Positions 17,402 through 24,894 of a DNA stretch of 64,000 nucleotides are shown piece by piece (within the stretch, counting starts at the first letter, position 1; each line of letters begins with the position of its first letter). The position numbers were made by a program, and so were the translations under genes. Below the pieces are notes generated by a model. The model saw only the letters and a list, made by a program, of their open reading frames with translations. It made no database searches and was not told the origin of the DNA. Origin of the DNA: Candidatus Melainabacteria bacterium (lineage in GTDB: Bacteria > Cyanobacteriota > Vampirovibrionia > Obscuribacterales > Obscuribacteraceae); NCBI GenBank assembly GCA_016212515.1, contig JACRFZ010000031.1, positions 1 to 64,000 of the forward strand. Direction: 5' to 3'.

Positions 17402-19447
17402 TTATTTCTTGCCGGTCTTGGCGGTTGCCGCCGGCACGCTGTAAGGCTGCAGGATGGCACCCGTCGGTACGCCTTGCACCGGCATGAAAGTACCGGTGAG
17501 GACATGCTCGGAAACTTCCTTGACGGCCTTTCTGTAGGCGAGGCTGGTGCGCTTTTCACCGCCCAATTTCACCCGCATTTCCAGGCAGGTCAGGTTGAGC
17601 GCGGCAACAGCAGCGGCGTCGCCTCTTTGGGCAGCGGCCTGGGCGGCTTTGATGGAGACCAGCATGGTCGTAATCTGAGTGAGGGGCTCGTAGATTTCTT
17701 CCAACATGATCAAGTCTTCGTCCACAAGCCGCTCTTGATACTTGAGCACTTGCAGGATGAAGTTTTTGCGCCAGACCCGCCAGGCTTTGTTGGCGAAGTT
17801 CATGTGCCCAGTAAAGCTCTTCGGCAGGTCTTTCAGCACGCTTGCGGTGCCGGCATCGGGCTTGCTCTTCTTAGACAGCATGCGCAGGAAGCCCATTAGC
17901 TTGAACACGTCTCTAGTGAGCTTGCCGCGGTTTTTGAAGAGCCCGCCTTTGACCGACCAGAGGTGACCAAGGGTGCCCATGATTTGCTTGAAGCCGCCGA
18001 ATCTGAGCGCCTGGGTGTTGACGCCGCTGGCTTTCATGTCATCCATGAGGGGCTGCAAATACTCTTGCCCGAAGGGTTTGACCATGGCTTTGATGGCTGC
18101 CTTGCCCAGCATCGGGTTAGGACCCTCATAGACGCTGGAGACCATGTCGTCGGCAAGGTTGTCACCGATGGTGTGATTGTGCAAGACGAAGCGACCGCCG
18201 TGCATGAACATGCCCAGTTCGGTGGCGGTCTGTCTCAGCCAGTCGGTGACCCGGGTCTTGACGATCATGGAAGATACGTCGCCCTGGTAGCCTTCGTCGA
18301 TGAGGCTGGCCGACCAGTCAACCAGGGCTTCCGCGCTGGTGATGTAGGCGGCTTGCAAGGCCATCAAGTAGCGAATGTACTGTCTTTCTTTCAGCTTTTC
18401 GCCGAAGGTTTCGCGGGTATAGACCCAGGGCAGACCGCTGGCCAGAATGCGGCGCATACGGGCAATAGCAGTGGCAGCCACAGCGAAACGACCGTCGTCG
18501 AGGTCGTGGAAGATGATAGACAGTCCGTCGCCGGGCAGGAGATTCTTCTTGGGCACGCGCAAACCGTTGAAGCGCAAGCCTTTGTTGTGAATCTGTCTGA
18601 GGGCGTGGATGCCGTAGTGCACGATGTTGAACTCGTCGCTGTCCTGCATGGGCAGAGGCACCAGTAAGACGCGGAGCTTACCTTCGTAGCGGATTAAGAG
18701 AGCGATCAGATGACCGTACCAGGCGTTGGAGATGAACAGCTTCTCGCCGTAGACGAGAATATCATCACCGTCGTCTACACCGTGGGTGAGAATCGAGGTG
18801 ATGTTGCAGCCTGCGCTTGGTTCAGTGCCGCCGAAGCCGGAGCGCACATGCCCTGCGGCCATTGCCGTGAGGAACTCTTGTTTCTGTTCCCTGGTGCCTT
18901 TCCAGATCAGTGGTCCGGCGGCGCCGATCAGGCGTTCGATAGACAAGAGACCGCCTATTACTTCGGCGCCTTTGGCGCCCATCTCAATCATGGCTTTGCC
19001 GCAGAAGTATTTGGAAGCGCCGGAACCCCCCCATTCTTCAGGAATGGGCAGACCCCAGTAGCCGGCTTTGGCCAGGTCGTCGATGAGAGCGGCGCTGACT
19101 TTGCCGTCTTCGCCCAGGATAGTGCCGGCAGCTACGTGATTCTGGATGGCTTCCAGGCTCAATTTGAGAGTTTCAGCCGCTTTGCCGCTGGTGAGTTGGT
19201 CGGAAGCGGCCAGGCAGCCGAAGTGGTCGAGGCTGAGCTGCTTTTGCAGAAGGGCTTGCTGCAAAACTCCGGGTTTGCCGCGTCCTTGATCGACGGCGGT
19301 TTGTGCGGCGTCGACGGTAGTAACGCTGCTAATTTCCTCGTCGTTTTTACCAGCCTTGATGAGAGCGTCCTTAATTAGATCGACTCCATCAGCCGGTGGA
19401 CTGGTGGTATTAGAACTATTTTCTTTTGACTCAGTTGCGTGGTTCAT
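17402..19447 (-). CDS. fadE: Acyl-CoA dehydrogenase
   Basis: About 681 residues, starting at the ATG at 19447 (AGGA seven bases upstream); the longer frame to 19537 has no support. It has the acyl-CoA dehydrogenase fold: N-terminal helices with YWGLPIPEEWGGSG, the FAD/substrate region GFGGTEPSAGCNI, the middle beta domain, and the C-terminal helical domain with VYEGPNPMLGKAAI, where Glu is placed like the catalytic base of medium-chain enzymes. About 180 extra C-terminal residues make it longer than the 380-residue norm, as in FadE-like and very-long-chain enzymes. It does the first oxidation of beta-oxidation and is the first gene of this minus-strand operon. The symbol reflects role, not proven orthology. 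Confidence 0.88.
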   Translation of the reverse strand: MNHATESKENSSNTTSPPADGVDLIKDALIKAGKNDEEISSVTTVDAAQTAVDQGRGKPGVLQQALLQKQLSLDHFGCLAASDQLTSGKAAETLKLSLEAIQNHVAAGTILGEDGKVSAALIDDLAKAGYWGLPIPEEWGGSGASKYFCGKAMIEMGAKGAEVIGGLLSIERLIGAAGPLIWKGTREQKQEFLTAMAAGHVRSGFGGTEPSAGCNITSILTHGVDDGDDILVYGEKLFISNAWYGHLIALLIRYEGKLRVLLVPLPMQDSDEFNIVHYGIHALRQIHNKGLRFNGLRVPKKNLLPGDGLSIIFHDLDDGRFAVAATAIARMRRILASGLPWVYTRETFGEKLKERQYIRYLMALQAAYITSAEALVDWSASLIDEGYQGDVSSMIVKTRVTDWLRQTATELGMFMHGGRFVLHNHTIGDNLADDMVSSVYEGPNPMLGKAAIKAMVKPFGQEYLQPLMDDMKASGVNTQALRFGGFKQIMGTLGHLWSVKGGLFKNRGKLTRDVFKLMGFLRMLSKKSKPDAGTASVLKDLPKSFTGHMNFANKAWRVWRKNFILQVLKYQERLVDEDLIMLEEIYEPLTQITTMLVSIKAAQAAAQRGDAAAVAALNLTCLEMRVKLGGEKRTSLAYRKAVKEVSEHVLTGTFMPVQGVPTGAILQPYSVPAATAKTGKK

Positions 19448-20187
19448 AGAAATTCCTGTCAGGTTGATTGGTTTGAGAGAGCACAGCAGGAGCTGTGCCG
19501 GTAAATGCACCGCCGGTGGAGCGGCGGCAGGTGGCATCGCTAGTGGAGCCGAGTTTTGCCGATGAGGCGGAACCCTGGGGTAACGGCTGTTTGGGCCGGT
19601 TGAACATTCGCTTCTTGAGGCGGTGGTGGCAGAACCGGGGAACTTCCATCTCTGAGGGAAAAGTGAGCTTCTTTCACCCGAGTGCTAATCGTCTAGCGGG
19701 CAGGGTTTGGGCTCATCTGATGGGTGATGGAAGAAACTAAAGAGTTTGACTTGCTCAAGAAAGGAAAGGAAAAAGGGACAACTTTTCCTATCAGATCGAG
19801 ACCCATGAATTCACTATCTAGACCAGTCAAAATGCTACGGCGCGGTGTTTTGGTGCTACTTTCCTTGATACGGAATTGACCGGGCTGAAACTGTCACGGC
19901 GGAAGGTCGGCAACTGTCCGCGGTAGCCAAGAGGCTGAAATGCGGAAGTTTTTGAGGGACTCTCACGGCTCTGGTTTCAGCTCTCTTCCTTGCCGCCGAC
20001 CTGGGGTTGTTAGTCTGGATTCTTGGTTGTTTTTAAAGTCGGGTTGGGGCGGCGATGTTTCACCCCGCTGATCTTTTACTCGCTTACTGAGGGTGGTGCG
20101 CTTTGCTCAGGCGAGAGCGTCGCTGCCGCCCTTACATCTTTCCGGTAGGAATTAAGCGGCTCACATTTACGCTTGCGCCCCGGGCGA
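19448..20187. other. 740-base non-coding region upstream of the beta-oxidation operon
   Basis: No credible gene on either strand (the open frames lack ribosome sites and sensible composition). It should contain the promoter and regulatory sites of the acyl-CoA dehydrogenase operon. I could not identify a convincing -35/-10 pair or a FadR/PsrA-like palindrome. Confidence 0.4.
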
Positions 20188-21390
20188 TCAATGACCACCT
20201 TCTCTCGCTGCCTGATTTTGCAACTTTTTGAGCAAGCGCGCCAGTTCGTTGTCGCTGTAGCGGGCTTGATTGGCACGGGGGCGGCGGAAGGCTTCCATGA
20301 GAGCGGCGGCAATGCCCAGTTGTTTAAGGTCTTCGAAGCTAATGGAGTCGACTACGTCGAACCTGGCTCCCTGGCTGACCAGGGCATCGTCGAAATAGTT
20401 TAGAACGCCTTCCCCGATTGTGTTTTCTCCTATGCCCAGGAAGGTAATCTGCAAGTCGGTCTGACGTTTCTGTCTGGCTGTGGCGGCCCTTATCAGGGCT
20501 GCCACCTGCTCATAAGCGTCCGGTTCGCCGTCGGTGATGACAGCTATCAGGAGCGGCTTGGGTGGATTGCTGCCGGCCTGGCGTTCCAGGCAATATGCCA
20601 GGGGCGAATAGAGATCGGTGCCGCCTTCCGGGGTCAGACCGTTGAAGACCTGATAAAGTGAAGCCGGCGTCACATTCTCGGTCACTTTGAACTGGCGGTT
20701 GAAGGTCAGAACGGTGAGGCTCTTGCCCGCGAACTGTTTGGCTTCGAAAGCGAAATCTCGCACAATCGTTTGCATCCATTGCCATTTGGTCTGGCGTCCG
20801 CCTTCAATTTCGTCTTCCATGGAGCCGGAGCGGTCTATCAGTACGTAGATATCGTAGTCTTTCAAATAAGACCAGTCGGCAATCTGGGTCTTGAGTGTGC
20901 GAGTGCTTCTAGCAGTAGGAGGGCGGATCGGCGTATTGGTATTGTTGGTCTGGGCAGGCGGGGCGGTGGCGATATTGGCCCCGTAAATTTTGCCGTTGCG
21001 CCTGAAGACAACTTGCAGAGTGCCTGCATTGAGGGTCATTTTTTCGATCGAGTCTTCCTCGGCCATACCGGCATAATATGCCGGAGATCCCATTCTTACT
21101 TTTACTACACGGCTGGGCAAGGTGAGGCTTTCGATTTTTAGTCCGGCACCGTGCATGGTGCTACTTAACTCGTCTACCCGACCGTAGAGCTTAAGCGATT
21201 TGACGGCCGAAGCGTCTTTCTTTTCGGCCGGGGCGCGGCTCGTCCTGACCGGCTCAGCCATGACGGCCTGCTCAGTGCCTGGACAGAGTTGCATGAGAGA
21301 TTGCAGCAGGAGCGGTAGCAGTGGCAGGAGAGGCGCCAGGCGCGCCCGTTTCTCGCAAAGCCTCTGGCCGGATCGGATGGTGACCGCCAT
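20188..21390 (-). CDS. Exported VWA-domain protein with a PDZ-like segment
   Basis: 400 residues. A hydrophobic N-terminal segment (residues 18-34) suggests export or a membrane anchor. Residues 80-135 resemble a PDZ domain (VVKVRMGSPAYYAGM, then a VFRRNGKIYG strand). Residues 175-370 form a von Willebrand A domain with an intact metal-ion site: DRSGSM, then the Thr of PEGGTD, then Asp of ITDGEPD. Such domains bind protein ligands through a coordinated Mg. The C-terminus is basic and helical. Its ATG overlaps the TGA of the upstream TPR-like gene (TGATG), so the two are translationally coupled and probably act together at the cell envelope. Confidence 0.8.
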   Translation of the reverse strand: MAVTIRSGQRLCEKRARLAPLLPLLPLLLQSLMQLCPGTEQAVMAEPVRTSRAPAEKKDASAVKSLKLYGRVDELSSTMHGAGLKIESLTLPSRVVKVRMGSPAYYAGMAEEDSIEKMTLNAGTLQVVFRRNGKIYGANIATAPPAQTNNTNTPIRPPTARSTRTLKTQIADWSYLKDYDIYVLIDRSGSMEDEIEGGRQTKWQWMQTIVRDFAFEAKQFAGKSLTVLTFNRQFKVTENVTPASLYQVFNGLTPEGGTDLYSPLAYCLERQAGSNPPKPLLIAVITDGEPDAYEQVAALIRAATARQKRQTDLQITFLGIGENTIGEGVLNYFDDALVSQGARFDVVDSISFEDLKQLGIAAALMEAFRRPRANQARYSDNELARLLKKLQNQAAREGGH

Positions 21391-22367
21391 CAGGGCGCCT
21401 TCTTCTTGCTGGTTTTGGAGTTCTGCGGCTTGGTGGCCTTGGTCGGGGTTTTCGGCTTTTGCTTTTGCACTTGTTCTAGGCTGGCCGGTGTAGCGGTCAG
21501 TGGGCCTGTCACCGGTATGGTGTCTATTTCTTCGTCTTTGCCGTAGTTGACGTAGTTTCTGAGGGTGCCGCCCTGCTCCGGCAGTATCCGGGCCTGGGCG
21601 GCAGCGGCGGTGCCCCCGCCGTACTGATCGATAGCCTCCACCCGGCGCTTGTAGGATTCGTTCACCCGCTCTATGTCATCGTTCAGTTTCTGATTGAGCT
21701 TGTAGATCTTTTCCGACAGCTCGATTTGCAATTCCAAGAAGTGTCTGTAGTTGGGGTCGTCTGTAATGGCCAACTGCTCCCTGGGGCTTATGCCCTTGTC
21801 CCAGTTGCGCAGGGAAGGCGGCAGGTAGGGAGCGGCTTTAGCATCGGTCTCTTTTTTCAAAGCGGCCACCGCCTGCCTGTGTTTCTCCTTCAAATCTTCC
21901 ACTTCCTGGGAGCCCCGGCTCAGTAGTTCCGTCTTCAATTGCAGGGGCGTCCTGGCGGTGTTGCCGGCTCCCGGCGCAGCGGTGGTCTGTTTGCCGACGG
22001 GAGTGGGGGGACGGTCGGACAAGACCTGGTCGATGCTCTTCATGGCCTCTCGGGCATAGCCTGCTACCTGGCTGTCTTTGCCGAAGTTGACGCAGTAGGC
22101 GTATTCGGACATGGCTTCATGGGCGAGGCCCAGTTTCGTGTAGATATTGCCCAGATAATACCTGGCCGCCAAATTTTTCTGGTTCTTGCCGATTAGTTCT
22201 CTGGCGATGCCCGCTGCTGCTTTCAAGTTGCCGTCCTGGTAGGCTTTCTCCAGGGTTTGCATGGTTGCTTCCTGCCCGGTGGCTGGTTGCGACAAGGCAC
22301 AAGTAAGGCAGATCAGACAGCTCAGGGCCGGCTTGAGGAGGGAAAGGTGGGTAGACTTTGACGGCAT
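21390..22367 (-). CDS. Exported TPR / coiled-coil protein
   Basis: About 325 residues from the ATG at 22367; the frame also opens at a TTG at 22394. A signal-peptide-like segment (LKPALSCLICLTCALSQPATG) is followed by two to three TPR motifs (AYQDGNLKAAAGIARELIGK, then AARYYLGNIYTKLGLAHEAM), a long helical coiled-coil region (residues 150-250) and a Lys/Pro/Thr-rich tail. It binds proteins rather than catalysing, by pattern. It is coupled by stop-start overlap to the VWA gene. A 7-bp inverted repeat (22407-22425) sits just upstream. Confidence 0.72.
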   Translation of the reverse strand: MPSKSTHLSLLKPALSCLICLTCALSQPATGQEATMQTLEKAYQDGNLKAAAGIARELIGKNQKNLAARYYLGNIYTKLGLAHEAMSEYAYCVNFGKDSQVAGYAREAMKSIDQVLSDRPPTPVGKQTTAAPGAGNTARTPLQLKTELLSRGSQEVEDLKEKHRQAVAALKKETDAKAAPYLPPSLRNWDKGISPREQLAITDDPNYRHFLELQIELSEKIYKLNQKLNDDIERVNESYKRRVEAIDQYGGGTAAAAQARILPEQGGTLRNYVNYGKDEEIDTIPVTGPLTATPASLEQVQKQKPKTPTKATKPQNSKTSKKKAP

Positions 22368-22406
22368 TATCCTGGCGGCATCCACTTTCGGCAAAGACTG
22401 GGGTGC

Positions 22407-22425
22407 GTGACGCTTAACGCGTCAC
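22407..22425. promoter_or_regulatory. Small palindrome upstream of the TPR-VWA operon
   Basis: GTGACGC (22407-22413), five bases, GCGTCAC (22419-22425). It sits 13-40 bases before the possible starts of the operon, so an operator or leader hairpin is plausible. Confidence 0.4.
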
Positions 22426-22542
22426 TCAAAACGACTAGAAGCATTATAAACTTTGGTGCCGGTCAATTGTCGGTAGTTCGGGGCGAACCGCCGCCCTGGT
22501 GTTACCATAGAAGCTTAGATTGCCGTTAGTATCAGGATTCCC

Positions 22543-23457
22543 GTGTCAGTCACGTTTGCCGTAGATTGTGGTAGTTTGCCGCCGCCCGAGCAGTTTCTTC
22601 TGGACCTGGCGGAGCGCCTGCAATGGTCGCCTATTTGCTGTTCCGGTTTCTTTGATGAAGGGCAGATCTTGAGCAACCGGGCTCGCAGTTGGCAGCAGCA
22701 TTTTAAGTATTTGCTTTATCGTCCCTTCGTTTCCGAGCGGGGGTTGGAAGTGAAGCTCGATCTGGAGCGCTGCTATGTCAGCCTGCCGCCTCTGGCGGGC
22801 CGGGCTGATTTTGAGATGGCGGTGGAACTTTTGCGGGAGTTTCTGCAGTATGCCGGCGGCCGTATCAAGGCCAGCGACGGGCGCACTGCCGCTAATGCAG
22901 CCGAATTGAAAACGGTGTTCGATGATCAGTGGTACGGCACATACCTGCAAAACTCACTGGCTGAACTCTATTACATGGTGGAAAAGTCACCACAGATAGT
23001 ACTGGAATTGACCGGGCCGGTGCGTCCCTTTCTCTTTGGGGCTCGTCTGTCCACCAGTTTGAAGGCGAGCGGCGGATCGGTCTTTGAACAACTGGATAAA
23101 CTCTGGGCGCTCATGCTCAGGACCCAGTATTATTTGCTCTATCCGGAGCATCAGGGTTATTGCGAGAGCACTATCTATAATTTGCGGGTGGCTGGGGCGG
23201 AAGGCTGTGCCGCCGCCTATTTCCCTTCCTGCCAGGGGGTGCTTGTGCCGGCGGTAGACTTCCTGGCCTTCGACGGGCTGCGGGGCGGCAGCCTGCACCT
23301 GTTGCCGAAGCGGTGCTTCCACTCGCGCTTGCCTGAGGTTCTCAGCCCTTCTGAAATCGAGTATCTGGACGAATGGCATTTCGCCCTGGCCCCCCTCAAG
23401 GACAGTCGTTACAGCGAGCTGGTGCTAAGCCTTTCGGCTGATTGTTTGAATCATTGA
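22543..23457 (+). CDS. Conserved-looking protein of unknown function
   Basis: 304 residues, GTG start at 22543 with AGGA five bases before. No signal peptide or membrane helix. Composition is that of a soluble globular alpha/beta protein (LDLAERLQWSPICCSGFFDE, then LRVAGAEGCAAAYFPSC, then EIEYLDEWHFALAPLKDSRY). Seven scattered Cys. I recognise no domain. It is transcribed divergently from the TPR-VWA operon and stands alone before a secreted repeat protein. Confidence 0.65.
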   Translation: MSVTFAVDCGSLPPPEQFLLDLAERLQWSPICCSGFFDEGQILSNRARSWQQHFKYLLYRPFVSERGLEVKLDLERCYVSLPPLAGRADFEMAVELLREFLQYAGGRIKASDGRTAANAAELKTVFDDQWYGTYLQNSLAELYYMVEKSPQIVLELTGPVRPFLFGARLSTSLKASGGSVFEQLDKLWALMLRTQYYLLYPEHQGYCESTIYNLRVAGAEGCAAAYFPSCQGVLVPAVDFLAFDGLRGGSLHLLPKRCFHSRLPEVLSPSEIEYLDEWHFALAPLKDSRYSELVLSLSADCLNH

Positions 23458-23570
23458 CAGGGACCGCTCCATTTCGGGTTACAATTGCTCCCATAATATG
23501 ATCTGGAGGCTCACGAGAGAGTCACTCCTTTCCTATTTGGCTTATTTCATTACTTTGGAGTGCTTGGCAG

Positions 23571-24800
23571 ATGAAGAAGAAGCAAATGATGGTTCTGGCG
23601 GTTACTTTTACGTTGTCAGTGGCCCTCAGTCTGCCTGTTGTCCCGGCCGGGGCTCAGGGGCAGACCACACCTCAGGTTTATGTGGTCAATTTGCAGGTAG
23701 TGCAAAACCCTGACGGTAGTCAGAGCGTCGTCACGCCCAAAGGTGACCTGGCCCCCCTGCCCGGCGGCGGGGTGAACGGTGCCGTGGCTCAAATTTATAT
23801 GGGAGCCCAGGGCGGCTACTGGTACACCGATCGTAACGGTCAGACCGTCGATCTGGCGCCGGCAGTGCAGCAACTGAAAGCTCGTCGGGAAGGTTTGCAA
23901 AGAGCCAGTGCCGATCAGATTCCGCAGTACGCGCCCAATCCCTACAGCCAGCAGAGCCAGGGGCAGACTCAGACTCAGACTCAGTCGTCAGGATCTTCCG
24001 GCAGTTCCGCCCTGGGTACAGGTCTGGCAGCCGCTGCCGGCGCCGGTCTCGGTGCCATGGCCGGAACAGCTATGACCCATGGCTATTACAATGCGCCTTA
24101 CGGCACCCCCATGTATTACGGGGCTAATGGCAATCCCTATTACTGGGGCGGCGATAATCAGCCTCTGCAAAACTTGAACGAAAATCAGCAAGTCGCTCTT
24201 TACAATAGCCGCCAGGTTAAGAACCAGCAGCAGGCGGCCATGGTGCAGGGACACCAGGAGACCCAGCAAGCAGCCATCAGTCAGACCGGCACTAACCAGG
24301 CTCAGAGGCAGGCGGCTTACTCTGCCAACAATGCGCCCGCTTATTCCCAGGGTGCTGCTCAGGAAGGCATGGCGGCCAGGCAGGCTAACGGTGGCGCCGG
24401 TGCCCATGCTGATATGCAAAAACAACAACAGTGGTATCAGCAGCAACTGGGTCAGAATCCTCAGCGCTTTGCCGGTCAAAACGAAAATCCATTTGTGAAC
24501 AGGGACGGCGGCTCCGGTGGTCGTTTCGGCGGTGCTTCCGCTGATGCTTCCGAGCGCGGCGCTCAGGGCGGCGGTCGTTTCGGCGGCGGTGAAGGCGCTC
24601 AGGGCGGCGGTCGTTTCGGCGGCGGTGAAGGCGCTCAGGGCGGCGGTCGTTTCGGCGGTGGTGAAGCCGCTCAGGGTGGCGGTCGTTTCGGCGGTGGTGC
24701 AGGCGCCTCACGCTTTGGCGGCGGCGAAGGTGGTTCACGCTTTGGCGGCGGCCAGGCCGGAGGTCGTTTCGGCGGTGGCGGCGGCAGACGGGGTAGATAA
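23571..24800 (+). CDS. Secreted Gln-rich protein with a Gly-Arg-Phe repeat tail
   Basis: 409 residues: signal peptide (MKKKQMMVLAVTFTLSVALS to about residue 28), a region with YMGAQGGYWYTDRNGQTVDL, a Gln-rich middle, a Gly/Ala-rich hydrophobic patch (LAAAAGAGLGAMAGTAMTHG) that could insert in a membrane, and a C-terminal tail of about 90 residues made of GGRFGGGE repeats. GGAG lies nine bases before the ATG. The tail resembles RGG/FG low-complexity regions that bind RNA or polyanions or phase-separate; in an exported protein it may be an adhesive or matrix component. Function is unknown. A strong terminator follows. Confidence 0.75.
   Translation: MKKKQMMVLAVTFTLSVALSLPVVPAGAQGQTTPQVYVVNLQVVQNPDGSQSVVTPKGDLAPLPGGGVNGAVAQIYMGAQGGYWYTDRNGQTVDLAPAVQQLKARREGLQRASADQIPQYAPNPYSQQSQGQTQTQTQSSGSSGSSALGTGLAAAAGAGLGAMAGTAMTHGYYNAPYGTPMYYGANGNPYYWGGDNQPLQNLNENQQVALYNSRQVKNQQQAAMVQGHQETQQAAISQTGTNQAQRQAAYSANNAPAYSQGAAQEGMAARQANGGAGAHADMQKQQQWYQQQLGQNPQRFAGQNENPFVNRDGGSGGRFGGASADASERGAQGGGRFGGGEGAQGGGRFGGGEGAQGGGRFGGGEAAQGGGRFGGGAGASRFGGGEGGSRFGGGQAGGRFGGGGGRRGR
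24558..24701. repeat. Four tandem 36-bp repeats coding for GAQGGGRFGGGE
   Basis: Units at 24558, 24594, 24630 and 24666, the first two identical and the last two differing by a few bases, followed by degenerate copies to 24797. In frame, so copy-number change would keep the protein open. Confidence 0.88.
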
Positions 24801-24834
24801 CCCCGGCGCAAGCCAACGGCAGTCTGGATAATTG

Positions 24835-24872
24835 AAAACGGCTCGTCATTGTCTACAATGGCGAGCCGTTTT
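24835..24872. terminator. Bidirectional rho-independent terminator
   Basis: AAAACGGCTCGTCATT (24835-24850), loop of six, AATGGCGAGCCGTTTT (24857-24872): a 16-bp stem with one G-U, A-run before and T-run after. It separates the converging secreted repeat protein and glycogen phosphorylase genes. Confidence 0.9.
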
Positions 24873-24894
24873 CTTTACTGTCAGTTTTGACGGT

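Noticed and set aside
19495-19740. 81-codon plus-strand open frame in the fad upstream region
   Set aside because: No ribosome site, Arg/Trp-rich composition, overlaps the likely promoter of the minus-strand operon.
24558-24797. CRISPR-like periodic repeats
   Set aside because: The 36-bp units are directly adjacent with no spacers, and in frame coding for GAQGGGRFGGGE.
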